A stretch of 64,000 bases of DNA from Galeruca laticollis (lineage: Eukaryota > Arthropoda > Insecta > Coleoptera > Chrysomelidae): positions 62,449,717 through 62,513,716 of the forward strand of contig OY998185.1 in NCBI GenBank assembly GCA_963921935.1, written 5' to 3'. Position 1 is the first letter of the stretch, and every line of letters starts with the position of its first letter. Under the pieces are notes generated by a model. That model was not told where the DNA came from. It was given only the letters and a program-made list of their open reading frames with translations, and searched no databases. Positions 33,414 through 44,959 of this stretch are shown here, piece after piece. The position numbers were made by a program, and so were the translations under genes.

Positions 33414-34130
33414 CTATTTTTTGTCCCAGAGATCAAGGATTCTAAGAAAGCCTATTATCCGATTGGGAGCTTTTTTTGTTACCTGGTCAGGTCTCAAGAA
33501 CAACCGTTCCAGGTACCTATAGCGTTGGCGAACAAGTACTCCGCAATGGCATAATATATGTTCAGCCGTTTCATCTGCACTATCGCAGAATCTACATGTT
33601 CCTCTGTCCACTTTTCCCATTTTGCAGAGGTGATATCTGAGTGGGCAGTGTCCCGTAAGGAGTCCTGAGTAAGGAGATCTGAGATCAGACTTCTGAAGCT
33701 CTAAGAGCGATTTAGCATAGCGAGTAGAAGGTTGTAACATCCTTTTTGCTTGTCTTTGGCCTGGAACATTTTTCCAGTAGGCTGCACTAAGTTCCTTTTC
33801 CCATTTCCGGACTTCTTCCATAATGTGGCTTTTAGTAATGCCGCAAAATGGTTCGGGTCCGATGAAAGGAGTGCTAGCTCCTGGTATGAAGGTTACCCTT
33901 GCACTTCTCCATTTTCTAGGTATTAGACCCACTGCTATACTGCTTCTTGTAATCTTCAGCAGGTGAGGAAGAATCTCCTCTTTCCCTTGCTGCAGGATTG
34001 CTGGAAATATTACATCCACTCCTGTTAATTTATATGGTTGAAAGGTACTTATTGTTCATTCCAACCGTTGTCTAGTAAATATTTTCTTAGCAATCTCCCA
34101 ATCTTCCTTACGGGACAAAATAATTAAAAG
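33414..34130 (-). pseudogene. Internally deleted I/R1/LOA-type LINE with a fused open frame
   Basis: A 201-codon minus-strand frame joins the start of the RT (VIFPAILQQGKEEI, RKWRSARVTFIPG) directly to the C-terminus (STPFIGPEPFCGI, GLLTGHCPLRYHL, CRFCDSADETAEHILCHC). The RT catalytic centre and the RNase H are gone and the frame stays open. The same domains are present, not deleted, in the relative at 29246-31335. Upstream the frame extends weakly to about 34130. It codes no polymerase, so it could move only with help, if at all. Confidence 0.85.
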
Positions 34131-34139
34131 TAGCGGGGT

Positions 34140-34330
34140 GTTTAAACGGCACATATGGAAAAAGAAATATATAGAATATACAAAACTGTTATCAGACCCG
34201 CAAAGATCTGACCGGACACAACTAAAACTGAAAGGATTCTCGAAACAAGCGAGATGAGGTTTCTAAGGGAACCACTACTAGAAACAGAACATAGCGAAGA
34301 CTCAAGGCGAACATGCAAAGTGGAGAATGT
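34140..34330 (+). pseudogene. RTE-like LINE C-terminal scrap
   Basis: The frames read IYRIYKTVIRP followed by a decayed TERILETSEMRFLRE, the pattern of the C-terminal part of endonuclease-reverse transcriptases. Very short and shifted, hence moderate confidence. Confidence 0.45.
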
Positions 34331-35020
34331 AAATGCATAAGCGTTTGCTTTGGTAAGCTACCGATCGTATTTCAAGCAGAAATTGCTGCACTAACCGATT
34401 GCGGCAGAACATGCATAGACAGGAAATATAACAAATATACTATCCATGTGAACCTGGACAGTCAGACGGCTCCTATGGCCTGACAGCTATACGTCGAAGA
34501 TAGTATGGGACTGTCATAATACCTTGGCAAAAGCCAATAGGGTAATTCTTACTTCGGTGCCAAGCCATACTTGTAAATGAGGGAGCTGATAAGTGTGCAA
34601 AGAAAGAAGCTGCGGCGTTTCATATAGCGTCGTACGAACAAATGTCTCCAACTGGGTATCGCATAAACACCAAAAGCACTGGAACAGAGTTTCGGGACAC
34701 GCTCAGTCCAAAAGAATGCTCTTAGACTGGACAGGAAAGTACTACTGAAAGTGGTGGGATTCCTGACTGGCCACTGGTTATTCAATGCACACCTGCGAAG
34801 GTGGGGATTGACGAACAAACCCCCATTGCAGGATGTGTGGAAAAGTAGAGGAAATCGCAAAGCACGTTATCTTCGATTGTCCTGCTTTGTGCAGAAGGAG
34901 AGCCTCCTGTTTAGATATCTTCCTAGATACAAATCAGGAGGGACTGCAGGAAAGGGCTGAAGTTCCGATTATGCCCCATCGCCCAATCTTGATGAATATT
35001 AGTAGGATGAAAGCTTAGAG
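34331..35020 (+). pseudogene. I/R1-type LINE 3' end: RNase H remnant and zinc-knuckle tail
   Basis: The plus strand reads LPIVFQAEIAALTDC and NKYTIHVNLDSQTA (RNase H), later VVGFLTGHWLFNAHLRRWG, then a decayed knuckle (frame 2: MCGKVEEIAKHVIFDCPALC). It parallels the tails at 29260-29470 and 33414-33760 but lies on the opposite strand. Many stops. Confidence 0.72.
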
Positions 35021-35890
35021 AGTAAGGATTTCAAAAACACGTAACATATGTTGCGCATGCGCATAGTTGAAAAGTTACAGGTCTGTAATATAGACACCAT
35101 TTTTGCCATTCATGAGTTGTTTTAACTAGTATAGAAGCATTATTTGCGGTTTTCAATTATAATCATTAGAATATTTATATTTTATCTATTCATTAAAAGA
35201 ATTTGCAATTAAAGTTAGGTTAGGTTACGCAAGAAAGTGCCCGGAGGGTCAAAAGAAACAAAAAAAATCGCGATTTGCGCATTACATAAATATGATATTC
35301 TTGTTCTTCATACTTTAATCAGCATGTGTACTCATTTTCATAATTTTCTGACAATCGGGCGTAATCGGAACTTTATCCTGGGAAAGTATAGTACGACTAA
35401 TCTCACTGTTCACCAAGAAATTAGGATGGGACTCTGCTTAATACCTGCGAATGGGGGTGCACAATAAGTCTAATTAATGGCTGAGAGGCAACCATTAGAG
35501 CACCCCGCGTGATTAAAAAAAACACTACTTTACATGTAAATAAATATTCACTTTCGGTAGATATGGAGCGAATTAAAATATGCGTTCCACGAAATTTTGA
35601 TGTATTATCACATATTCACAACAAATTAGATAATATTATGGTTACAGATTGTTATTCGAAAGGGATTTACTGTATTTCTTTTTTATCATCAATAACATCT
35701 TCGGTCTCTCCAACTTCACTAAATGTATCTCCTTCTGTAGTAATTAGATTGTAAACCTTAAGGTTACACTGCATAGTATCCCCGCTATTCATCTAATCTA
35801 ATTAGATTGTTATAATACTAGTAATGATAGGGATGTTGTAAGGAAGAGAATTGCACATGTCCTGCTTTTTCATAGCCGTTCATTTTCCAG
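35021..35890. other. ds intron DNA, no gene recognised
   Basis: Open frames at 35237-35467 and 35509-35754 (MERIKICVPRNFDVLSHIHN) have no family features. TTAGATTAGATT and GGTTAGGTTA words look like small tandem or LINE-tail sequence. Confidence 0.4.
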
Positions 35891-35899
35891 ATCATCTTC

Positions 35900-36345
35900 T
35901 TCTTTCAGTTCAGTCTTCACCTTAGTGAAGGTTGGCAACAATCTCGGCGAACTGGGTTCGGTTTTGAGCAGCTCGGAATAAGGAACGTGAGTCTAGTCCG
36001 GTCCAGTCTCATATGTTTTTCAACCACGAATGTTGGCGTCTTCTATTTTGCCTTCCATTATTATTTTCAGCAGCCTCATTCTATCACTCCTGATTACATG
36101 TCCCAAGTATGCGGTTTTTCTCTTCTTTATGTCGACAACTAAGTCTCTGTCCTTACCTAATCTTCTCAGAACTTCTTCATTACTGATGTGGTCTGTCCAG
36201 GGTATTTTTAAGAGCCTTCTATACACCCACATTTCGAAAGCTTCTAGCCGCCTTAGTGTTTCGGCCTTTAAGGTCCAGACTTCGTATCCGTACAGCAAGA
36301 CGGAATAGATGTAACAATTGACAAATCTAAGGCGTAATTTCAAGT
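35900..36345 (-). pseudogene. RTE-like LINE, C-terminal part
   Basis: The minus strand frame has NCYIYSVLLYGYEVWTLKAETLRRLEAFEMW, RRLLKIPWTDHISNEEVLRR, KRKTAYLGHVIRSDRMRLL, then, in another frame, SRSLFRAAQNRTQFAEIVAN. This is the end of endonuclease-reverse transcriptases common in insects. The polymerase part is missing. Confidence 0.85.
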
Positions 36346-36639
36346 TCAGTGATCGGTTACAAAGAGATCATACATAAAGTCAATCTTGAACTATATTCTT
36401 TAGTTCAGTAGGTCACTCGAATCTTGCTTTTCTCGCAATGCTTGTACATAATGGCATGTCTTCATTCAGAGTAATTTCGGATTGGAATGAGAAGGATTCA
36501 CTTTTCACCCAACGAATCCTCAAACTGTTTAACCAAGAGAATTGTTTATCCTCTGTGTCCTTGTTTCTCTTCGTAATAGCTTTCTCAAGATTTTATGAAA
36601 TGTTTTTGAGGCCTCCATGGGAGATGGAATGTCTTATTA
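36346..36639. other. Gap, nothing recognised
   Basis: A 91-codon plus-strand frame starts at 36438 but runs into the repeat that follows and shows no family pattern. Confidence 0.35.
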
Positions 36640-38170
36640 CTTTTCCGCCCAACGTTTCTATATGCGGTTTACCCCAAAAAAGTTGGAATTTTGGCTGTAA
36701 AAAAGGTTTTTAGAAAAAAAAATCCTGTGTGTATGTCGTCGTCGTCGCCGTTGTCGTCGGCCACTTTTCCTTACATGTCTTCTTAGTACGATACAGCCTC
36801 CGGAGTGCAATAAGTCAGCAATTTTATGATTGAATATTGTTAAGGACATGGCACAGATGGACCCTATTGATTTTCAGCTCACCACAACCAGTACAACGGG
36901 TGCTATTGTACCTTGAAGTACGGGATGCGCACGATGTATCGATGTTTCAAAAACATCGATTTTTGTATTTCGATGATCGATGTTTATATCGATGTTTTTT
37001 TATTCGATATTTATAGGGAACATCGATATTTTTTTGTGATGTTTTTTTCGATGTTTTCTTCTATTTTGATTAAAGAAAGCAGAAAGTAAATTAAACATTT
37101 AATAGAACATCTCTGAATTATTTATTCTCTAATATGAATGCTTTAAAATATGCCTCGGAGTTTGTTGCCAAGCTTAACTGAAAAACATACACTTTCTTTG
37201 TCTTACTTACGCGCAATGGAAAAAGAGGCCCTTATACAAAATTGTAAGGAGGCATTGTTGCGCCTTTGCTGTCATCTCATTCATATCATTTGAGTATCAA
37301 ACTTGGTTTTAGTTTTTTTCTATTCTGTTTACTTCTTGAATGTATTTTTTTTTCATATAAATTGTATTAGATGTATCATTAAAATACATTGACTAGAAAT
37401 GATGTTCAATTTATTAACAGTTTAATTTTTTCCTGCCATATGTCATATTCTTAAAAACATCGATGCTTAGAAATATCGATATTTTCAAGCCGATGTTTTT
37501 ACAACATCGATAGTGCATATTCGAGGTATCATTTGATGTCAACATCGATGTTTAAAATTTTGCGCATCCCTACTCCGGAGTGCAATGAGTCAGCAATTTT
37601 ATGATTGAATATTGTTAAGGACATGTCACAGATGATCCCTATCGATTTTCAGTTCACCAGAGCCAGTACAACGGGTGCTATGGTACTTGAAGTACGATAT
37701 TTTGTCATTTTTTGAGAAATTTCAGTTTGTTAGCACGGTACAGCCTCCGGAGTTCAACAAGTCACCAATTTTATGATTGAATATTATCCCTATCGATTTT
37801 CAACTTACCGGAGCCATTACAGGTGCTACAGTACTTTAAGGAAGATATTTTTGTAAGTTTTGGAGAATTTTCAGTTTGTTAGCATGATACAGCCTCCAAA
37901 GAGTATACGATTGATCAATTTTATGATTGAATATTGTTCAAGGTGTCTCACACATGTATCCTATTGATTTTCAGTTGACTAGAGAGAGTACAGCGGGTCC
38001 TATCAATCCAGATATACTAAATTTTCGGTTATTTTTGGAGAAATTTCGGTATGTTAACACGATACATCCCCCGAAGTGTATAGAAGTGACAATTTTATGA
38101 TAGAATGTTAATCAGTGCATCTCATAAATGCGGAAAAGTTAGTTTTAATCTTTAAAACCGTTTATTTTTT
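36640..38170 (+). repeat. Second copy of the palindrome/satellite composite element
   Basis: It starts inside the palindrome core (TTACTTTTCCGCCCAACG, then the GTCGTCGTCGTCG run at 36737) and continues with satellite units containing ACGATACAGCCTCC and TTTTATGATTGAATATT. It ends with GCGGAAAAGTTAGTTTTAATC, the same block that follows the satellite at 1208. Only one palindrome arm is present. A 649 bp MITE interrupts the first units. Confidence 0.85.
36922..37570. mobile_element. MITE with 10 bp terminal inverted repeats and ATCGATGTTT clusters
   Basis: The ends are GGGATGCGCA and TGCGCATCCC, flanked by TAC on both sides. Both subterminal regions are packed with ATCGATGTTT and its complement AAACATCGAT, at 36930-37060 and 37450-37555. 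No transposase. The subterminal motif clusters are typical of hAT-type elements as transposase binding sites, but an 8 bp target duplication is not visible. About 55 bp of the satellite unit is missing at the insertion point. Confidence 0.82.
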
Positions 38171-39090
38171 TACTGTTCTATTGTACTGAGTACCAATAGC
38201 CAGGAAAAAAAATGTCTTGTCTCGAGCTTGTATTTCAATTGAACCGAAGGAATAAATGTCCACTTATCCTAAGTTTGTGGCCTATTGTCTCAATGTTACT
38301 ATAACTCTGGTTTAACTTCATTAGCCTCAAAAACTATAAATTTAGCAACGTCGCATGTTATTATTTTACGTACGCACTCTATAGGGAAAATATATAGTAT
38401 GCTCCTCAATCTTCTATCGAGAAGAATTTGATATTGTCCATTTTTTTGTTTCCATTGTTATAATTTTAGAATTGGTAGAACGCAATGCTTTATTTATATT
38501 TACTGACCTCATTGTCGTCACATCAATCATTCCGCATTTTTGTATTTTGTCTCTAAAAAAGGGAATTTTTCTCTATTTATGGGAAACAATTCTAAATAGG
38601 TAGCTTCTTTTTGAAATGAGTTGCAAAAAAAATTCTCGTGTTCACGGTCCGGCAGAGAAATAATCCAACCGTAACGAACTTAGATAAAGTAGCATACGTT
38701 TGATTTGTTACACTTTTTTTTTATTTTTAAATCAATTACTCATTAGAAACGACGATATTTGATGGAATGTTAGTTATTCGATGTTTTGTTATCAAATCAC
38801 GTCATGGAAGATGTTCGATAGTTTTTTGTTTGAAAAACCTTTATATAATTTATAACGCTAAAATACTAGGAAAAATGTGGGTTCTAATAATATTAAATCA
38901 TGACATTCTACTCATCTGCAATGGTTGTTGCGTACCTCGCGAAATAGCAAGATTCGTAACATGTTGTCAATTTTGCCATAATTGTTTTTCTACTTATAAT
39001 GCAATAGTAAAACTAGTAATATTAAATAAATATCAATATCAAAATAAGAAGTTTACTTTAATTTAACCACTAACACACACACTGTCCTGG
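38171..39090. other. ds intron DNA, nothing recognised
   Basis: A 99-codon plus-strand frame starts at 38767 but has no recognisable motif and sits in AT-rich DNA. I do not call it a gene. Confidence 0.4.
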
Positions 39091-40264
39091 CAAGCAAAAG
39101 GCACAGTGAATGTAATGTGAGAATGATGAGAATTAGCCAACAAACAACCAGGAATAGAAAGACGTAAGTAAACTTGCATGAATTATAATTTTGAAAATAA
39201 AAAACGCGTAAATTGGGAAAAATTGTGTGCGAGACACTTGAAATCTGGTGCTGAAAAATAAAGAATGGGGGAGATGGATGAAATAAGAGGAATGTTTGAA
39301 TGTCTGACTGATAAAATGACATCAATCGAACACAAACTAGAAAATAACATGGACGAAATAAGAGAGCTGAAAGAGGAAAATAATTAGCTGAGACAAATGA
39401 TAAGATCGCAATAAAGTATAATAGAAATGATGGAACGAGAGACAAAACAAACAATATAATTGTTCAGGGAATAGAAGATAGTGAAGAGGAAAAATCGAAG
39501 GAATATTAAAAGAAGCAGGAATAGAAGTGAATTTAAACATTGAAGTAATCGATCTACGAAGAATAAGAAAATTCAATAATAGAACTAAGAGATCAATAAT
39601 CATAAAGTTCAACCAATGGGAAAAGCAGCAGGAAATAATGAAATAAAAAAGAAAAACCTAAAAGGTACAAACATTTGGCTAAATGATGATTTGCCAAAAA
39701 GAGTAAAGGAAGACCGAAAATACATGATGCAGTCTATGAAAAGGGTAAGGGAAAATGGAAAGAGAGGTTACTTTAAATATGATAAATTGGTAATAGATGG
39801 AAATCTACATACATGGTAAGTATAGTTTCCAGGAAGGCTAAAAAAAGGTAGAAAAGGCAAAGACAAATAATCCTATATAGAAAGTAAACGTAAGATCACC
39901 GGAGACAGGAGAAAGCGAGGAGAAAAAAATTAGAAGAGGAATGTAGAGATGAAAGAGGCAATGAAGAGGAACAGAAAAATAAAGATCAGAAGGAAGATAG
40001 GATTAGTTGTAGAATTAGAAATAATTTTAATATTAGTAATAGTAAATTGTAGTAAAGGTATAAACGCAGATAATAGGATTAGGATAGATAAAGGAAATAA
40101 TTAAGAAAGAAGGTAATATAAGTACAAATGAAAAAGTTAGGAAGATCTATAATAATAATTGTAATTATACGTTTGAAAGAAGGGTATAATGATAAATCAG
40201 GTGATAAACAAAGTAAATATCAATCAAAAAGGGGAAAGAAAAAAAGGTACGTAGGACTAAAGAA

Positions 40265-40570
40265 ATTAAAATAAGTACTAGGAACGTGAGGACAATGCTT
40301 GAACCAGGAAAGATAGAGGAAATTGCATTGGAATTGAAAAAATATTATATTGATGTAGCAGCGCTGCGGGAAATAAATTGCAGGGGGAGGGGAAGTATTG
40401 AAAAAAAGAAATATCAATTATTTTACTCAGGCAGAGAACAGGAAGGACAATATGGAGTAGCATTTATAATGAGAGAAAAACTAATAGGAAATGTAATGGA
40501 GTGTAAACCAATCGATAAGAGAATAGCATATATAAGAATTGAGGCGAGACATTCAATCTGTCAATATTAA
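40265..40570 (+). pseudogene. LINE apurinic-type endonuclease fragment
   Basis: About 100 residues read ISTRNVRTMLEPGKIEEIA, then VAALREINCRGRGSIEK, YQLFYSGREQEGQYGVAFI. This matches the start of the APE-type nuclease of RTE-like LINEs (TWNVRTL, Q/E catalytic segment, GVGF/GVAF). The catalytic Glu position in the family QET(R/K)W motif reads REINC here. The downstream half is broken by stops. Confidence 0.75.
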
Positions 40571-41154
40571 AAATACCAAAACAAGACACAATAGTATTAT
40601 TGGGTGACCTGAAAAAGAGAAATATTACAGACAGATAAGCGGCATACACACATTACATGAAAAAACAAACAAGAATGGACATAGAATTTGTGATCTAGCA
40701 GTAAAAATGAACATGATTATCTGCAGTACGATGTTCCAGCACACCAAATGGCAGAAAGCTATGTGGAGATCACCTGATTGCAAAATATATACACAAATTG
40801 ATCACATTTTGATAACCAAAAGAAAACGGTCGACAATGAAAGATAAAATATGGAACAAAAATGAGACATAAGAAAACTAGAAAAGACAGAAACACAAAAC
40901 GAATTCAGAGATAATATAGAAGAACAACTCATTAATGAGGCAGAAGAAATTAGTGGAATTTAAGTAGAGGGAAAAGCATAGAAAAATGTATAAATACATC
41001 TGCAAACAAAAAAATAGGAACGGTGGTAAACAGAGAACAAAAGGAATGGCTCGATGAAAAATGCAAAAATATTATAAGGATGCATGGTTAAAATGGATAA
41101 GGACGAACAAAAATGAAGATAGAGAAGCTTATGAAAAATTAAGAAAAGAAGAAA

Positions 41155-42764
41155 ATGAAACAAGCTAAAAGAACAACAATTGAAAACAGAATTAGTGAAA
41201 TAGAATGGGCAAGTTATGCGAGGAATACAAAAGCTTTTTATCAAAAAATAAATGCACAGACTCGAACATATAAAACCAAAACACCAGGAATAAAAAACAT
41301 AGAGGGAAGAGTAGTAAATGAAGATACGCAATATAAAGAGACATGGTTGGAATACTTTAGGGAACTACTAACAGAAACTAAAGTGAGAGAAGAGGTTGAT
41401 ATAGAAGAAAATAACAAACAAGAGGTAATTGAGAACCCAAATAAGGAATTAATAAGAGAGATAATTAACAGGAGTAAGAACGGAAAGGCGCCAGGAAGCG
41501 ACGGAATCAACATGGAACTTATCAAATACGGAGGGACTAAATTAAAAATTTTACCAATTGATATATAAAATATAGGAAGCAGAAGAGATGCCAGAGGAAT
41601 GGAATGAGGGGCAAGTAGTAACAATACAAAAGAAGGGAGACCAAGAAGCTTGTGAAAACTTCAGAGGAATTACGGTACTGAATACAGCATAGCAGCAGAT
41701 ATAACAACAACAACAACAACAACAACAACAATTATAAAAAGACTGAATTACGTAGGTTACAGAGGGGGAGAATATCGGTATGGATTTACAAAGGGAATGT
41801 CAACTACAGATGCGATGCACATACTGAATATAACATAGATATTGTAATATTATTCATTGACTTCCAAAGTGTATTTGACTCAATAAAAAGGAATCAATTA
41901 CTGAAAGCGCTGAATGAAATGGGAGTGAAAAATGAACTAATAAGATTAATAAAAATGACATTAGACTAGAGCGTAGCAGATGTAATAATATAAAGAGGAC
42001 AAACGGAGAAGTTTATATAATAAAGGAGTCAAGCAAGGAAACTTTCTGTCTGTAACACTATTCAATTTGGCACTAGAATATACGTTGAAGAAAAAATATG
42101 TAAAGGAAATTTAAGAAATAGAGGAGGACAAATAATAGCATATGCCGACGACGTAGCACTCAATGGCGTAACTACCGGGGAATCTAGATATCGGAAAAGT
42201 CCCTAAAACTGCATTTTAGCTTTGTTTTTCTTATAAAAATGTAGACTACAATTTTTAGCTTTTAGTACATTTGCTGTGATTATGTTTTAGATTTTTTTTT
42301 ATTTATAGGGTTCTGGGGGGTTCTATCCCCCTCATCCCCCCCCCGTAGTTACGCCACTGGTAGCACTAGTGACTAAAAACAGAATGGGATTGGAAGTAAT
42401 GGTGGAAGAGATAATAAGGGGAGGAAATAAAATTGGACTGGTGATAAATACATATAAAATAAAATTATTAAGACTCAAAACGAATTGTGAACACAAAAAT
42501 GTGAAAATTGGAAAATACGAATTTAAAGAAGTGGAAAGAGTTAAATATCTGGGAATAACAATAAGTAGTGATGGAGAGAGAGAAACTGAGATAAGGGAAA
42601 TAATCGTAGCAATAAACAAAGCATTCCAGGCTAACAAAAAATTATTAAAAAATAAAATAATTTGTAAACGCGCGAAAATAAGAATATATAACACAATAAT
42701 TAGACCGATGATAATGTATGGGGAAGAAACATTAAATATGACAAAAAACAAGAAGAGGATGTGA
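41155..42764 (+). pseudogene. LINE reverse transcriptase domain, broken by frameshifts and a MITE
   Basis: Open pieces at 41155-41568 and 42369-42764 are joined by decayed sequence. The first piece has KNGKAPGSDGINMELIKYGG before motif A. The middle has a degraded DFQSVFDSIKR-like motif A near 41860 and a GVKQG-like motif B near 42025. YADDVAL is split at 42160 by a 199 bp MITE and resumes as VALVTKNRMGLEVM. The end is RPMIMYGEETLNMTKN. Confidence 0.82.
42161..42359. mobile_element. hAT-type MITE, 199 bp, 8 bp target duplication
   Basis: The termini are CAATGGCGTAACTAC and GTAGTTACGCCACTG, inverted repeats of 15 bp with one mismatch. The flanks are perfect direct repeats GTAGCACT (42153-42160 and 42360-42367). 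The interior has T-rich sequence and C/G runs and no coding capacity. An 8 bp duplication and CAGTGGCGTA-type ends are characteristic of hAT elements. It sits in the codons directly after YADD of the LINE reverse transcriptase. Confidence 0.95.
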
Positions 42765-43225
42765 GAATACAGGAATGAAAAATACTAGGATCAAAAAAAA
42801 TAGGTGACGTATATAGAAGAAGAACAAATATGGAACTATATCAAAAGATACAGAAAGACATAGTAAGGAAAATTAAGGAGCGAATATTGATATGGTTGTT
42901 ACACATATGGATAGCAGGTAAGGGAACAATAATATACTCAATGGTAGAGTGGAAGCCCTTAAGTAAGAGATGAAGAGGAAGACCAAGGATAACTTGGTTG
43001 CAGGAGGTAGTAGGTGATCTCAAAACTATGGGAATTAGACACTGGAAACAGCTATGGCTACAAATAGTAGAAAAAATATGAAACAATAAATGTGGTCTGA
43101 TTCACCCTCTTACAATGGGATCTAAAAAGCTCGTAAGAGCGGCGCTATTGCTACGGGAGTTTTAAGCCACTATATCAAAGGATGATGATTATCAGGAATG
43201 CGGTCAGTATAAGAAATAAAACAAT

Positions 43226-43254
43226 ATTTCGCTATCGTTCAATAGCTTCATCAG
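43226..43254 (-). ncRNA. Hammerhead-like stem-loop
   Basis: The minus strand reads CTGATGA, one unpaired A, stem GCTAT/ATAGC, six-base loop TGAACG, then GAAAT. It lies just beyond the 3' tail of the LINE at 43190 and 210 bp before the mariner. It has the same layout as the motif in the PLE copies, with an unrelated stem. Confidence 0.45.
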
Positions 43255-43739
43255 GAGACACTACAATAATTAAAATATAAATAAAATTACATTGATACGA
43301 ACATAAATACTTACCTACAGATGTTAAGAGTCAGTAAATTTGGATGTACACCATGTTAAGGTACTAACTAGACTAATTATTAATTATCAATTTCCAAAAA
43401 CGGTTCTGGTGTGTATTGATGAAAACATAATACCCATATTGATCGTTAATATCAAAAACTGTACAGGGTTTTTCATTATATATCTCACTTATTATTTGTT
43501 ACAATTAAAAATGTCTCAAATAAGAGATGAATGGTTATTAAAGTAGTTTTCAAAATCCAACAAAAATATTATACAGAATGTCCTAGAAAAGAGGGTCAGA
43601 GCCAAAGTGTTCTCTCTTAAATGGAGCACCCTATATATTTTTAAACTGTTCACTTCAATCCGAATTCAACAATATATAATTGTTATAGTCTAACCTTAAC
43701 AGTTCAGAAAATATATACGACGAGTAAGCCCAAATGAAA

Positions 43740-44870
43740 CTATAAATATTGTTCAAAATGACCCCCCATATTGTCAATGCATAGTTGGTATCTTCGGCGT
43801 AAATTCTCTAAACATTTAGAAATAATATCAGCATGATTATTTAAGTTATTAATTTCGCCTGAATTATCTCAAGATTGTTATTTTCGCCAAAGTTAACTAT
43901 ATCTTTCAGCATCCCCCACAAAAAAGAATCTAAGGGAGTTAGGTCGGGGTTATTAGGAGGCCATCGAATTGTCCCATTATTTCCGATCCACTCTGGAAAC
44001 TGATTGTTGAGATGTTCTCTCACCTCTAATAAATGATGGGGTGATGCCCCATCTTGGTGCCAGATCATAGTATTTAATTGGTCAGCTGTAAATTCATTTT
44101 CTAGTATTTCACTTATTTTGGGTATTATGCAGTTTAGGTAAGTTCTTCCTGTTAACTTATAATTGAAAAATATTGGCCCAACCACTTTATTCTGGAATAT
44201 TCCACACCAAACTTTAATTGATTTCCGTCCAGATTTCTTTATTTGTTGCACTTTCCGCTGTCTATGCTTTTTATTTTCCCATGAACGTTTATTTTTTCTA
44301 TTAAACACGCCAGCTGTAGAAAAACTGGATTCATCTGTGCAACAGATTTCCTGAAGGATATCTGGAGTTTCATTCAAGCGACGAAGCATTTCCTGACAAA
44401 ATATTAACCGTTTCCGTTTGTGCAATTCAGTAAGAGCCTGCACGGGAAGTATCTTATATGGTTTATAATTGTGTCTTTTCAGAGTCCTAACAATTTTCAT
44501 AGGATGTTTTTGTAATACATTGGAACTGGTTACTAACGAGTCTTCAGAGTTTTCTGCAAAAAAGTAGTAGCGCAAAAATTATTCCTTCTTATTCAACTAC
44601 TATAAAATCCAAAGAAATATATATTTTTTTACCTTCAAAATGCAGAAGTGTATCTAAATCATCCTCCTCATTAATTACACACTTTCGTTTTTTCCTAGAA
44701 AAGTTCTTAGTTGTCATTACATGCTGGTATATTCTGTTGAACGTATTTTTGCTAGGCGCATGCCGATTTGGATTTAATTCCATAAATTCTCTCCTTGCAT
44801 CTAATTTTTTATTATTATTTTTCACAAATAGAGAAAATATTTCTATCTTTTCATCATCTGTATACCGCAT
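43740..44870 (-). pseudogene. mariner-type transposase, intron-containing, one frameshift near the C-terminus
   Basis: Exon 1 (44870-44633) gives a helix-turn-helix-like N-terminus (MRYTDDEKIEIFSLFVKNN). A 79 bp intron with GTAAAA...TTTTTTGCAG follows, and exon 2 starts at 44553 in matching phase. The catalytic triad is intact: CCTDESSF, WHQDGASPHH and LTPLDSFLWGM, with about 40 residues between the second and third Asp, near the DD41D-type spacing. A single frameshift at about 43845 adds a stop at 43841. The correct C-terminus (RRRYQLCIDNMGGHFEQYL) continues in another frame to 43740. About 350 residues, normal for the family. Confidence 0.9.
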
Positions 44871-44959
44871 TTTCCAATCAAATAACAATGTTTTATAATG
44901 GTGTAAATAACTACTTGTCAAATATTGTTCAATCTCAACGGCAATTATTTAATTAATTT

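Larger units (their letters stand above)
39100..43190 (+). mobile_element. Nearly full-length but decayed RTE-like LINE
   Basis: Order on the plus strand: a coiled-coil first frame (MDEIRGMFECLTDKM, IRELKEEN) at 39260; an endonuclease part at 40265 (STRNVRTMLEPGKIEEIA, AALREINCRGRG, FYSGREQEGQYGVAF); a linker (RISEIEWASYARNTKAFYQ); RT with NGKAPGSDGINMELIKY at 41484; YGFTKGMSTTDAMH near 41780; the YADDVAL box at 42141; and VERVKYLGITISSDGERE at 42534. The 3' end is AAGGATGATGATT, a TGATGA-type tail known for RTE elements. Many frameshifts and stops. RTE or a related clade is inference. Confidence 0.85.

Noticed and set aside
38767..39066. 99-codon frame as a gene
   Set aside because: No motif, no splice context, AT-rich composition like its surroundings.
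39053..42751. Minus-strand frames of 120-140 codons, Phe/Leu/Ser-rich
   Set aside because: Antisense shadows of the A-rich RTE-like LINE on the plus strand.
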